The notes: a model not told the origin generated them from the sequence alone. 64,000 nt of DNA from Linnemannia schmuckeri (GCA_029449235.1 JANATG010000006.1:434001-498000), one strand, 5' to 3'. Shown: positions 11,682-24,500, counted from the first letter of the stretch. Numbers and translations are program-made.

Positions 11682-14600
11682 ATGATATATCACGCCCTGC
11701 GGCTAGCATGGTAAAAAACATCTCAACCCACTCGTCAACAAGGTCATCTCTCCACCCTAAACGCGAACGGAGACAAAACCACACAAAACCCTAACACCAC
11801 ACATTACTCTCTTCCCTTTTTCTATCACAAACACCCAACATAGCATCACGTTCTCTTCTATCAAGACATGGTCTGCCGTTGTCGACTCCACAGACAGGAG
11901 CAAGGCGCGGAGACACATGTTCCTCTGGTTCCTGATCCTTGCCGGTCTCTCGTTCGAACCCATTGCTGATACTCTCTTCTCTTCTCGGTAATTGAATCCC
12001 TTGGTCCTTTGTATACCAATCTTTGCATGGAGATTGTTGGCTTGATAGCATTATCTAACCAGTAGTGTACTCCTGATCTTGATACAAACGCTTGTCTAGG
12101 ATCCCGATGTACGAGGGGATTAAAATCATGTTTGCAGGGTGGCTATTGCTGGCGCATTTTGACATATCACGACCAGAAAAACAACCACCACACCAGAACA
12201 ACACTATACCCGAGGACAGCCATCACTCCTCACAACGAGCACAGTTGGAAACTCAAAACAACCACCTCCATCACCCTACAATCAGCAGGCAATCGCCGTA
12301 TTTATCGACAGCAGAACGGATACCAGTAATCCCGGGGGGTAGCCTCAAAGCCGATGGAGACAACGGCAGCAGCAGCACGATGCTCAGAGCGACCAATCTG
12401 GACTTCGGACGGTTCAAGCGGGATTTGGAGAGAAGGCGGTCTCACTCTCGCACACATTCACATGTCACCGAGGACGCCATCCCGGCCAGGACCAACTCTC
12501 GCCTTGGCAACATAGAGCCTTCCCCCTCAGCAGCGACTTTTCATTCCAAGGAAGACATCGAATACACCTCAACATCAGCCTCAGTACCACGAGCGGCATC
12601 ATTACAGCGAGGTCATGAGTCCACAACGTCCACCGCAATATCAGCAGTACAGCAAGTGACGCCGGGGCAAGATTCAAGTGTAACCCATTCGGGGAAACGC
12701 TCACCGCTCGGAATGTTTCTATTCGGGAGTGAAAAGTCCAGCCTCAAACGTCCTTCATCAGCCATGTCAGAAGACCGTCCATCTCCGTCACTCGCCAGGA
12801 ATGTGTCCAACTTGTCCTCGCGATCACAGCCCAGGCCGAGTGCGTTACATCGCACACCGTCTGGTCAACGTTCAGGAGGCGAGCATAGAGTCCGAATCAA
12901 TGCAGACTCGCCACGAGGAAAGAACAAGCGACAGCGACATTCCCCAGAAGACATAGACAAGTTTGCTGAGCCTGAAGAAGATGAACAGCCTCAGACACGA
13001 CAAAGCAAGGATTCTCAAAAAGACAACAAGGCTAAAGCAGAATCCAAACCCACCGGTGCACCAACATCTGCATCAATACCGACACCGGCCCCAAACGCCA
13101 CTACTTCTTCAACAAAGTTTTCTCGCCCGAAGCCTCCAAGAAGGAGTCGCTCAGAATTGCAACCAGAGGTCGCTGGAGCAACATCAGCATCAAAGGATCT
13201 TCGTCCACAGCACCAGAGTGTTCCAGAGTCGACTAGTCGGGATCTCTTTTCGCCATCTGCGACAGAGACAGCGGAAGAACCCCAGGTAACCTCGGCGAGT
13301 TTTGAGTCGAGAATGAAGAATGTCAGGGCATGGATCAAAGGACGCAACCCCTCGATGATCTCTCCAACCTTGACGGCGACCTCTGAAGCGACTGCAACAC
13401 ATCCTCAACTGAAGAGGCGGTCTTCATCCTTCCTGCAACAGGACGAAAAGCCGAAGGCGTCCGGGAAAGGCGGTCTGGACGACCTTCCAAAGATCACCAA
13501 GCGTAAGGCGGCCAGGCAGCTCGCGCCTGCGGCCAATACCAAAAGATGGGCGGCGGAGGATGACTTGGAGAGACCGTCGCAATGGACTGTGGCTGATGAC
13601 GACAGGATACAAAGCCAAAGCATCGACAGCAATAGAAGGAGGAGGAGCGGTGAGGGTACTGAGAGGGAGGTCAGTAGAGTATACCCAGATCTTATCGCAG
13701 ACTCGGCTGGTTCTTCAACTGACCGCCAACGTGCGCGGGATTACAGTTTTTCTCAACTCATGCCTGCCACCCGGCGAAACAGTGCTACAAGAATCACAGG
13801 CGAACGCAGCCGACCGTCCTCGCAGCCCACCAATGTCGACTGGGACCGATTCCAAAGGCTCATTGGAACAGCACCCAAGCGATCGTCGTCGTCTTCTACC
13901 TTGATGACATCTACGGCACTATCGAGTGTCTTCCACCGGAAAAGCTCTAGCGCTACCCTCGTTAACCACCAAGACGACAACCTGACCGTTGCTCCGCTGA
14001 TCAAGCTTCGTCAGTCGCAGTTGAGGCAACACCAGGAGGAAGACTTTTTTGGAGTGAAGCGCAAGGACGGCGGCGGCGGCAGTGGTGACGGTATCAGGAA
14101 CAAGTTTGATAGCACTCTGGATTTGTGGGAACAAGAGGATGACGAGACTTTGGCACGAAATGCAGCAAGAGAAGCTGAGGAGGTCGAGGCAAGAAGTCAA
14201 TTGCGGCTCTCCCAAGGACGGCGTGATTCTTCCTCCTCTTCGTCTTTCTTGGCGGGATCTCCACCCGAGGATGAGAAGGCAATCTTTACCTTTTCTTCGC
14301 CAAGCCGGATCTCGAAAACAACAATCTTGGCAACAGATCCGGGATATGAGATGGCGGCGCCTACGCCTAGCTTACTCCGGACGATTCCCTTCAACGGCGA
14401 ATCCTCTCGGCGGCCTGTTCCTGATTTCCAACCCAAGAAGTCCTCCAACACTACCACCGCTCTACTGCAGGAAACGGCAAAGTCCTTACCTGCCCGTCGT
14501 ACGTCCCAATCTGGTCAAGACAACAGCAACCCTTTCTTGGAAAAGGGCACCAGCAGTAGTGGCGGCGGTGGTCGATCGGCCCCAGCCCCACCACGCTTCA

Positions 14601-14914
14601 ACTTTAACTTTACGGGAGCCGCATCTCTAGCCAAGAAGCGTGCACAAACGCATCAGTTCCAGTCTCAGCAGGGTGCCAAAGCCAGTCCTGAGGAAGTCGC
14701 TGCTCGGAGGGAGAGGCACCCGGGACTGTACACGCCAAGCAAGAAGAAGGCCGCTTCTGCTGCTGCTAATGGAGCTGCTGAACAACAAGGATCGGCTTTC
14801 TGGAAGGAATCTCAATTGAGTCGACCTTCAAGTTCTCCGTTCAAACACCCGTCAACACCGACTGCAATGAGCCGATATATCGGGCTGTCGTCCCTGTCTG
14901 ACGATAACGAGTAA
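11682..14914 (+). CDS. REEP/YOP1-like TB2/DP1/HVA22 protein with long disordered tail
   Basis: Three exons (11682-11710, 11844-11987, 12100-14914) join in frame to 995 residues. The first about 80 residues form a TB2/DP1/HVA22 domain: ITFSSIKTWSAV, then HMFLWFLILAGLSFEPIADT and LFSSRIPMYEGIKIMFAGWL, matching the family pattern YxxYKAxK...RWLMYWxVFxxFxxxExxxD...PxYxxxKxxFxxWL. Such proteins form hairpins in the ER membrane and shape tubules. The remaining about 900 residues are Ser/Thr/Arg-rich, polar and disordered, with short conserved-looking patches (FGRFKRDLERRRSHSRTHSH near residue 105, NVDWDRFQRLIGTAPKRSSS near 620, SRPSSSPFKHPSTPTAMSRYI at the end). The start at 11682 is chosen because it gives an in-phase first exon; starting inside the long exon at 12092 would cut the membrane domain in half. 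Confidence 0.75.
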
Positions 14915-15141
14915 CTTATCTTTCTTTCTCCTACCTCTCCTACCTCTCCTCTCCACTTCCTCCCCGCCTCATATCCCTCATATTCAACATCCATTGTTCC
15001 ATCAAATACATCATGTTACTTGTACTTTTTATCAAAAACTTCTATCGCTTTTTTTATTGTGGTGTATATGTATATGGCGGATGAGTGGGGATGCAGAGAG
15101 AAAGAAGGAGGGTAAACATCAAGCTACCGAAAGAAACGGAT

Positions 15142-17307
15142 TTACTTGGTGCGCTTGTAGATGCGCTTCATGAAGGAGGTGAAGACATCCTGGGACAAGA
15201 GAGGGTGGTCGATCTTGGCAATGAGGGCGTTCAAGCGGGTGTAGGACTCCTCCTCGTAGGCCTTGAAGAGGCCCTCGACGCCGATCTGGTTGTAGACCTC
15301 CTTGACGGCAACAACGTTGGCCTCATCGCGGCGACCGTAGTTCTCCTGTTATTTGGTTTTTGGTTCAAATTGAACGATGAGGAAAAGTATAGCGTCAGCA
15401 AAAAGGCACAGCAAATGCAATAAGAATCTGTCCTCAAAATCACGCTAACAAACAAGCAAGAAAAAAAGTGATAAACTTACGTGAAGGACCTTGACCTGCT
15501 CGGGGGTGGCCTTGTCAAGGGCCTGGTTGATCAACCAGGAGCACTTGTTGTCCTCGATATCGGTACCGATCTTGCCGATGACCTCGGGCTTGCCGTAGCA
15601 GTCGAGGTAGTCGTCCTGGACCTGGAAGTACTCGCCGAGGGGCAAGAGAATATCCTCAGCCTGCTTGAAAGCAGCCTCATCCTTGACGCCGGCCTATTAA
15701 TCATCGTAACAATGCAATAGCAAATGATAAGTCAACCTGTAATCATATCTGAATTCAAGGGAAAGGGCGCAAAAGAGGAGTCAATAGCCGTACCATGTGC
15801 ATAGCGAGGGCGACGGGGAGATAGAAGGAGTAGTATGCGGTCTTGTAGCGGACGATGAAGGCATGCTTCTCGATCGAGAAGCGGGTGAGATCGATATCAT
15901 CCTCGGGGGCGGTGATCAAGTCCAAAAGCTGGCCCAACTCGGTCTGGTAGGTAGTCTCGTGGAAGAGCTCGATCAATTCGACGTAGTAGGCATCCTTCTT
16001 GAAGTGCTTCTTGAGGAAGAAGTAGATGGCGGACTCAAGGATGAACGCGTCGTTGATGGCGACCATTCCAACACCGCCCTATTTGTTGGTATGAATATTA
16101 AGATAAGGCGTGGAGTGAGTGGGATGATTATTTGAAGACGGATGGGGTTAAGGTTTTCTTGTTTGTCCCTTCTTTTCGATTTGTCTGTCCGTTGCCAGAG
16201 CATTGGCAAAAAATATATTTTTTTTTGCTGATCCGGGGAATTAAATAGCACGATAAACAACTGCAAGAAAAGCGAAGGGACAAGCCCACTATCTAAAATA
16301 ATACAATGAACATCCTGTGCCAAATAACTTACAACGCGGTACCAGCAGGGCTGGCCACGGCGGGTCTTGCTGTTGTCCATGATATCGTCAGAGACCAAGA
16401 AGAATGCTTGGAGCTAAAATTTCACAACGAATGTCAAAAACATGCATCCATATGATAAGAGAACAAAAGTAAAGAAAGGGAAAAAAAGGGTGAGCGTCTT
16501 ATGCGGTGCGACATTACTTTCTTTCCTTTTTATCCTTCTGCCCCTGATTTTGTTTTCCCACCGTCTAAACTCAGTGGCTCAGGAAATCATCCGATTATTT
16601 TCCTATACTCATTTTTCTTTTCTGGTCCGTTTATATCAATTCCCATTCAACGTGTTCCCTATCGTTGTCCGAATCTGCTTTGCTTACCCACTCAATGCAC
16701 CAGCCCAAGAGGTTGGCCTTGAAGATCTCCTCCTTGGACAACTCCTCGCCACGCTTGAGAATGCGGAGGGTCTCGGCAACAGTCAATCCACGGTTCATCT
16801 TGCCTGAAAGGGTTGTCAGAATAACATAGATCGAATTGTTTGGTTAGCGAGCTGCTTCTTCGTCGAGTAGACCTTGTGCTGCGATCAGTTGATCGGTCGA
16901 ATACGTATATGTCCTCTTGCTTTGAGTAATGACGCGACATCAAAGATCGTAAAAAAGGTTGTTTGTTGGTGTTGTATGTTTACCTCCGAGAACGTTGTGG
17001 CGCATAGACTAAAAGATCGAGCAGAAAAGTACGAGAGAAAAGAAGAGCAACAATAGATCAAAACCGCGTGAGTATTTTTCTCAGGTACAGTGTTGACGCT
17101 CTTGGTAACCAAGGGACAATAGCATCATAACACGAAAAAAAAAAGTGAAAAAAGCACAAAAAAAAGAAGAGGAAGAGAAGGAGGGAGGCGTACTCTGTTG
17201 AACCACTCGATGGCGTTCTCGGGGATGTTGATGGAGCGGAGGTGAGCGATCAACTCGTCGGCGAGGACGGGGAAGACGTCGTTGAATTCCTGGACGGGGT
17301 TGGCCAT
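15142..17307 (-). CDS. ERG20: Farnesyl diphosphate synthase
   Basis: Condenses IPP with DMAPP and then GPP to farnesyl diphosphate, the branch-point precursor of sterols, ubiquinone side chains, dolichol and prenylated proteins; cytosolic. Seven minus-strand exons, all in phase: 17194-17307, 16984-17008, 16688-16803, 16333-16413, 15794-16078, 15481-15693, 15142-15345; 345 residues, the normal length. The first aspartate-rich motif is SDDIMDNSKTRRG (D94-D98) and the second is QVQDDYLDCYG (D234-D238). GGKMNRGL near the N-terminus and RGQPCWYRVGGVGMVAIND after FARM are diagnostic. Two aromatic residues (FF in LQAFFLVSDD) lie just upstream of the first motif, where they set chain length, which fits a C15 product. 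Exon 2 is only 25 nt long but needed for the frame. Confidence 0.97.
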
Positions 17308-18071
17308 TGTTGAATGTGTCGGTGTGAAGGTTGGGGTTGAATGAGAAGAAGAGAAAGAAAGAGAAGAAAGAGTCGTTTTATGATGAGAGGAAAAGTAGGA
17401 AAAAGTGATGACACCCAGGGCGACCACTAGAGGACCAACAAAACTCCGCATCTCTGTTTTTGCTTGTTGGAGTTGAAGGGGAAGCGAGAGGGGGTGTGTC
17501 AGGCCAGGGGAGGGACAGAGAGTGAAGTGAATGAAGGTCAGCTCATAATCGAGACAAAAGGGACTCGGAGCACCCAACCGTTGGCCTTTTGCGCTGTGGC
17601 CTGATCCTCGTTTGGATTTTTAGCTGAACACCCTTAAGGAGATATACTCAATTTCCCACTCAAATGTTGGTGGCGTGAGCTTTTTTATTTTAAGTCCTCA
17701 TTCCAAACGTGGGCACTTGTGGCCTTGACCCATCGAGTCATTATCCTCTCCTCCTTCTCGTCCTTCTCATTCTTCTTCTTGATCTTCTATGGTGCGCTCC
17801 ATCGTCCGAGGTTTGCTGGGTTCAATCATATGGATCGCATACTCAAAAAGAGTCTGCAACATATCTGTATGCGGAACTTCCTTATTCCTGTCGCGAACCG
17901 CATTTATTTGATTCAGTCGGCTCAGGTAAAGTCCAGGTCAAATGGCTTCTTGGCTTCTGTCGCCGCTGTTGATGCCGTTAATAGGGTCGTTGTTGTTGTT
18001 GGTGGTAGTCCCTTCGCTACTGCACTTTGTGTCGAACCACTTGTCGCTGAAGAAGTCATGTCCTCCAAAAC
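17308..18071. promoter_or_regulatory. FPP synthase promoter and 3' flank of the transposase relic
   Basis: A 764-bp region. The 40 bases next to the FPP synthase ATG are A/G-rich on the plus strand (CT-rich leader in the transcript). I see no sterol-type E-box and no further gene; plus-strand open frames here overlap the transposase tail and have no family resemblance. Confidence 0.4.
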
Positions 18072-21000
18072 CTATGCTGCTGCCGCCATAGACCTTGTCG
18101 TCCGTCCGGTCACGAAGGTAGATGACTTGTTACGTGTTCTCGTTCGTGTCCTCGTCACGTCTTGCGTCAGTTCTGATTCTATGTCAGTGACTGGTGGCGT
18201 TGTCGCACTGGGTGCACTGCCTGTAGATGTTGTCAATGTGGTAGATTGCTGTGGTGTTGATGATGGTGATCGTCTGAGCTCCACGTCGAACATGTCTGTC
18301 GCTTCTTCGACGACTGCCTCTACTGCCTCACCCTCATGAACCGCCACCTCTGAGACTTTTTCAACTACTTCCTCAAAGTCATCCTCCTGATTCCAATGCT
18401 CCCGGTCATGATCTTGAGCTTGGTCTTGAGTCGGAGGAGAATCAACAACAACGATGACGGCAGGCTCTGTCGTCTCAGGCGTTGGCTCAAGGGCTGGCTT
18501 AAGAGCTGGCTCTGGCGCTGACTCTGGCACTGGCAACGGTGGCGGTGGACCACCCCTAAAAGTTCGCTGCGGTATCCGGATCCGAACAAGCGCAATATGA
18601 TGGCAATCCACAATTCCGTCCCTCGTAGCGACTGGACAGGAGCAACGACAAAAGACATAATGCCCTCCGCGAGCGCTAGGATTCTTAATCGCCTCTATCT
18701 TAACTTCATACGACACTCCAGGCTGTGTAAACGACTCGATCTCGAGCGACATCTCCGAGGCCAGACTTATCGTCCGACCACTATAACCCCTTGACTCTCG
18801 GGTGTCGAGATGGAACTTTGCGCACTTGTCCAGCCATGTTTCGCCTCCCTTCTTCTCCTTCCCGTTCTCTGCTGCTGTCATGGCTGCTTTGACTGTATTG
18901 CTATCAAGCATCCTGCCGAGACACTGTTGTTGAAAGTATGGAACCGTGATAGTCGTCAGAATAAATATTACAGCATCAAACCGGTGTTGTTGCTGAGGTG
19001 TGGCCGTGAAACACTTGCGTTCCAATGAGTCCAACCAAGGTGCAATATCCTTATAAGAGCTCGCGCTAGCGGGGACCACGTCTGTACGATGACAAAGCAT
19101 CTATCGTTTCTGTCGATCCTCGATTAGTTGAGCCATTTCCTCTTGTTCGGACGTAGTCTGGTGATCCTGCACTGTTTGTTTGTCAGGGCCAAAAAAATGA
19201 GAGTTGAGGTATGCTAGGAGTTGCTCTTGTCGACGCCACTTGTTCCTGAATTGTGTGATTCGCTCTGCTGCTTTGTTCTCGTCCATTTCGTAGAGGATAG
19301 TATGGAGTCCTGCTTGGACCTGGTCAGCCGCGTGTGGAGGAAAACAAACGTCGCTTAGTTTTGCTAACTTTTTTTTGCCGCATGATATGAATATAACAGT
19401 CAAGGAACTAATGTACCTTGGCATTAAAATCCCTCCGTTGTTTGGCTGTAAGACCTTCCAGTCCTGTCATCACTGAAGCAAGGTCCTTTTCCCACAATCT
19501 AGTTAAGTGCCACCCAGAATAATAGATTGAAACGCCAGCGAATGCAATCTTGAGCACTTGAACAGCCGCTGTGGCTTGGTTGGTGATCACGATCGCTGGA
19601 TTGTAGTCGTATTCGGCATCGGGTGTAGAATATATCTGTTTCATCCTTGCGCGTATGGCCGCAAACCAGTCTTCGAGGATCTGAGCGTCGTTGGTCTTTG
19701 AAAGCAGGAATGCTACAGGGATAGTCGTGTCAGTCTCCGGGTGCTTCAATGCTAGGCTGAATAAACTGATGTTGTGTCTAGAGAGGTGTCGAAAAGTGTA
19801 AGAATTGTCAACATCCGAAGGATATAATTACGCGCCTGATTTATATGCAGCCCAAGAGCGCGATTATGTGCCATTGACTAACCCGAATGCAAAGGGTCGT
19901 CCATCAAAAAAGACTGTTTCACCATAGTCATGCAATTGCTGCATCTGCCACCTGGAAGCAAAGCCAAAGTACAAACACTCAGACTGATAAAAAGACTGGT
20001 GATACGTGAAACCCTGTTCCTTGTCCAATGCCTTCATCCATATGATAGCCGAGAGTGTCACATTAGGGTCCTTGAACATCGTCTCCGTGGCTGTCGAGTA
20101 TCAAATGTTGTAAACATCGTTACAATCGACAACATCATCGTTCAATCCTCGCGACGATTGCTCGCCGCCTTTCAAAAGTTCACCAATATCGTCAAACTGC
20201 ATGACCAACTGCCGCAACACCCTCGAAACAATCGACCCTTCCTTACTACAAAAACGCCTGACCGTCAACCGGACCATATTCGCCACCTCCCATTTCTCCA
20301 ACTCCGTCGCAGTGCCCAACTCATGGTTATGCAGATAATTATACTCAAAAGTCGTCGCATCTTCCAGACCACCCTGCTTGGGCACCATCATCCGCGTAAA
20401 CTGCGACGTACAGTTCATCTTGATCGATGCCGGTTGGTCCCTGGGTTTTCCAGACGCCCCGCCTGGCACTCTAGTCGGGCGGGCACGATTTCTCCTGGCA
20501 CGGTGGCAATTGTACGTGAAACGAGTCTGGCCCTTGAACATCCTTAGGATATGCTCGTGCGTGCGATGAACGACGAACCGGGTCGAAATGGTCTTGAAAT
20601 GCTGCGCGAGCCACTCTTCGTACTTACTGCCAAGGACCATAAACTGAACCTTCTTGTCACTGAGAATTTTGATCCGTTCCTCTGACTTGATGCCGTAGTA
20701 TTGAGCTGCTTCAAGAATCATCTTATCGTGGTAGAAGACTTCTCGGGTAAGGTCGACCTCGATGGCATTCAGATCATTGAGCAAGCGTGTTTTTAATGGC
20801 TATTATGAAAGCAAACGTGTCAAATAAGTTTCGACTATTTTTTCATCGTCAAGGGCTTTATAAATTTTACAAGGTTATCGAGCAAAATGGTACTTTTTAT
20901 GACCAGATACTCACCTGAACGACACGTTTCCTTTCTTCCTCGAGCTTCTCCAGATTGACAGCGTCTCCCCCATCAACGCCATCTTTCTCATCAGTATCGT

Positions 21001-21366
21001 CTTCGCCGCCCTTGGGTTCGAGTGTGTCTCGTTTAACCGCGCCTGTTGCGGCAAGGGCTTTACCCTAAAAAATTAGACAAAATACGACGACGGTTAAAAC
21101 TGAAAATGACCTTGTCGAAAGTTGGTTTAAAACGGAAAAACAAAGTGTGAATGCTGATGTACTATGTCAGAAAAGCATGCAACAATGAGTCGTTCGATCC
21201 TCTCTCGAGTTGCTGGATCCTGGATGACAGATTCCTCGGTTGCGTCAAAGGGTGCCTCCGCGGCGGCTACAGGAGCAACATGGCTACAGAGGCTACAGAG
21301 GCTATAGTCGAGTCCAAACTTGAGCTGGCTTAAAGCGTTTGTCGTATGTTTTGAGTGTTTGTACAT
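18072..21366 (-). pseudogene. MULE (Mutator-like) transposase gene with SWIM finger, two in-frame stops
   Basis: Five minus-strand exons join in phase: 21163-21366 (start uncertain), 20915-21064, 19883-20799, 19417-19777, 18072-19319; about 960 codons. Parts in order: acidic N-terminus; a FLYWCH/WRKY-GCM1-like zinc module (FTYNCHRAR, KMNCTSQF, YNYLHNHEL); the MULE catalytic core with VFFDGRPFAFGHNISLF and LKHPETDTTIPVAFLL; PAIVITNQATAAV then YSGWHLTRLWEK; and a SWIM finger (CRCSCPVATRDGIVDCHHIA, CxCx9CxH). The frame is broken by TGA at 20101-20103 and TAG at 19101-19103, each one C-to-T change away from a sense codon (CGA, CAG), while intervening sequence and splice sites are intact. The second catalytic Asp (usually in a VITD-type motif) reads Asn here. 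After SWIM comes a Pro/Glu/Thr-rich tail. Transposase descent is clear; whether any transcript is used is unknown. Confidence 0.8.
18572..18660 (-). other. SWIM zinc-finger segment of the MULE gene
   Basis: Encodes YVFCRCSCPVATRDGIVDCH followed by HIALVRI. Three Cys and one His in CxCxnCxH spacing are all kept. SWIM fingers follow the catalytic core in MULE/FAR1-type transposases and are thought to bind DNA or protein. Confidence 0.7.
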
Positions 21367-21544
21367 AATGTGCTCAGGAGATTGTTTCTTGCAGGATTAG
21401 AGACAGACAAAAAGACTCACAGAATCGACCTGTCAAGAGTCTTGTCCAATGCTAACTACGGTTCCAGGAACAGATCCATATGGGACCATGTCACTTTTAA
21501 GAAATACAAAGACGCGTTTTTTTATTTAAGGCAATGTACCAAGT

Positions 21545-24500
21545 TTAATCGAGAAGCGAGTTGGGGCGGTAACCAGTTGGCTGTTGTGGTTGCATGGGCG
21601 CATATCCGCCCTGGTTAAACTGCTGTTGTTGTAGCTGCATTGGCTGCTGCTGTTGCTGTTGTAACGGCTGCTGCTGGTAAGGTTGCTGTTGCTGTTGGAA
21701 GCCACCTCCATACTGCTGTTGATATGGTTGCTGTTGTTGGAGTGGTTGCTGCTGCTGCTGGTACTGTTGCTGCTGAGGAGCCTGTTGTTGCTGGAACTGA
21801 GGCTGCTGCGGCGGGTATGGGGCATATCCACCTTGTTGCTGAGGCTGTTGCTGCTGCTGCAAGGGTTGTTGTTGGTATTGCTGCTGTTGCTGCTGTTGTT
21901 GATAGGGAGACTGGACCTGCGGTGGCGGCTGCTGCTGCTGCTGGAAGGGCGCAGGTGCCATTGGCTGGAACTGGTTCTTAGGTGTCATGGGCTGATACAC
22001 ACCAGTATTTTGCTGAGGCTGCGAGAGTGGCTGCTGCTGTTGATACTGAGGCTGGGACACTGGTCGGTATTGTTGCTGCTGCTGAGGCTGCTGCTGATAT
22101 TGCTGCTGATATTGCTGCTGAGGTTGTTGGAATTGTTGTTGGGGCTGTTGAAACTGTTGCTGCTGCTGAGGCTGCTGAGGTTGCATAGGCTGCATAGGCT
22201 GATACTGCTGTTGAGGAACCTGCTGTTGTTGCTGTGGAGACTGCATGGGAGCCTGGGAGAACATTGGCTGAGTGAACGATCGAGCAGGCTGTTGATGCTG
22301 TTGAGCTGGCGAAGGCAGATTGTAGCTTCCCTGTCGCTGCAAAGGCTGCTGCTGCTGAGGTTGTTGTATGGACTGCATCGGTTGCACAGGTTGCTGGTGA
22401 GGCGTCTGAGGCGACGGCAGAGCGAATGGACCAGTGTTGGGAATAATCATCGACGGCGTCTGAGGCTGAGGAGTGATTTGCTGTGATGGGGCCAACGAAG
22501 GCGCTCCGTAATGAGGATTGGTCGCAGGGGGAGTGGAGTGCTGTGGTGCAAAGGAGGGAGCGGTAGGAGCAGAGGTCATCGGGGCATAGGGCGCAGGAGC
22601 AGCAGAAACTGGGGCCCACTGAGGAACCGATGGTGCTGCTGGAGCAGGTCCTGGTCCTCGGGAAGCACTTCCCAAATTCATATTCGCCATGGCGTCGATG
22701 GGGAGGGAGCTGGGGGGAGGGGACGAGACACTACCGAGCCTGGACAATTGATCCTTGAGTGCTTGGGACCCGCGCTCAGACTGCGTAGCGAGCACCTGTC
22801 TCTCCAACATACTGCGCTCGTCTTTTCTGGACCGACAGAACTGGTCGACAGCCTTGACCAAATCCTGCACCTGAACATTTAGATCCTCGTAGTAGCGAAT
22901 CCCCTTCTTGTAGCCCTCCTTGACAGCAATGTAGGAGCCCTTTGTCTTGAGCAGTTGATCTGACATCGCCTGTCTCTTTCTCTCGGTGGTATCCCACACT
23001 TCCTGAAGGCTTCTGGCTTCCTGTCTGTTCATCAACTCCTTGTAGTGTGCTGTAAGCTCCTGCATCAAGACTTGTTGGTGGTGAATGGTGGCAGTAACTC
23101 TGGTCTGGTGAGGTCTGAACTTTTCGAGTTCCTGAGCAAAGAGCTGTGGCTCGATACCCGAACTCTTCTTGTTCAAAATCAAGAGGTTAGAGATGTCGTC
23201 TTGTTGCGTCTAGTATTTTACAAAGGAACATAAGAGCATTAGAACTGCAATCATCTTTTTTGCTTTTATATTCCATGCCATCATTAGCAGCAGCAAGTGG
23301 AAAACGTACTTTGACTTTCATGTCCTCAAGAGTCTCCATACGCTCCTGCTTCAGCTTCTTGAGCTTGGCCATCACATCCTCGACCTTGGCCACGGTTCTC
23401 AGGATTGCTTCACTTTCACCACTGTCCTCAACATCCAGCAAACTGTTATCTGAACGGGTTGAACCCTTTCTGTTCTTGCTAGCATCCACAACAATGCGTG
23501 CGAAAAGCTGCTCCAAAGCGCCTCCCTCGCGCCCTTCGCGAAGCACCATCACATTGTTGGCAATCTGGTCAAAGGATCGAGTCAGGTTATGATCTGATGC
23601 TGAAGCCTTGTCAATCGACTCCATCAAGGCCCTAGAGTCTGTTCTGAAAACCTGAGTCAATGGTCCTGATGGGCGTTGAGTCCAGAGGTCGGCATATTTG
23701 GCCTAGTGGATACAAGGTCAACAATCATAAGTTAGATCGATTGAGTAAACAAACTTCAAGTCGTCTTACTTCATAACAAACAAAAGACAAGATGTCCTTA
23801 CTCTAAGCGTCTCGCATTGACTGCGCTCTTCGTCCAACAACAAGTTGGCGTTCTCCAGCGACTCTCTTGTTCCTGACTTGAGACGGTCCAGGGTTGAAAT
23901 CAGATCTGCAACAGATTCGCCTCCAATCTCCTGGGCCTGAATAAAGTCAGCCACTTCCTTGACGGCTGATGGGGGGACGGCCAGACTATCGAGAGAGGCA
24001 TCTTGGCCTCCGTTGGCGTTGTTCTTGAACTTTTCGAGACCAGCGGGAAGGTTCATATACTCCAGTGCGCTCGACAGCTCCTGGTTAGCAGTCTCACACT
24101 TTTCAGCCTCCGCACGCACAAGTTTGGCCTTCTCTTCTGAGTACAGACTGGATGACTCGTGTACTGACAATGGGATGAGGCGCTGGAAAGTGTCGGGTCC
24201 AATGACCTTTTGGATCTCGTTCTGCGTGTACAGTTCTGAAATGGGCAAGGGCTTTGTCGCGTTCAGCTTCTCGAGGGCGGGTAGCGCTCCTTCTGCTGGG
24301 ACGGCCTCGTGGTAGATCATGTCGTTGTCCCGGATAGCCTGAGCCTTCTTCTCTGTGATGATCGCCAAGTGGGATTTTGTGATCTCGTGCAGGGTGGTTG
24401 CTGCCTCCTGGGTCAACGTTACGGTCGGGTGCGAGCTTTGGCTGAATCCTGATGCAAAACTTTTGGCCTGCTTCTCGGCATCCTTGACAGCCGTTTCTGC

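Noticed and set aside
12092..14914. Start of the TB2/DP1 gene inside the long exon
   Set aside because: It would begin in the middle of the membrane domain; upstream exons splice in phase and complete it.
17719..18339. 206-codon plus-strand frame beside the transposase
   Set aside because: Overlaps the Pro/Glu-rich tail of the MULE gene on the other strand and shows no family resemblance.
20070..20103. A 33-nt intron that would remove the TGA at 20101 in the MULE gene
   Set aside because: GTAACG...GACAG is in phase, but 33 nt is shorter than any other intron in the window, and reading through keeps a natural sequence; a nonsense change is simpler.
21640..22486. Long leucine- or alanine-rich open frames on the plus strand
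   Set aside because: They are the antisense of the BRO1 polyglutamine codons (CAG/CAA read as CTG/TTG/GCT); no family pattern and no start context.
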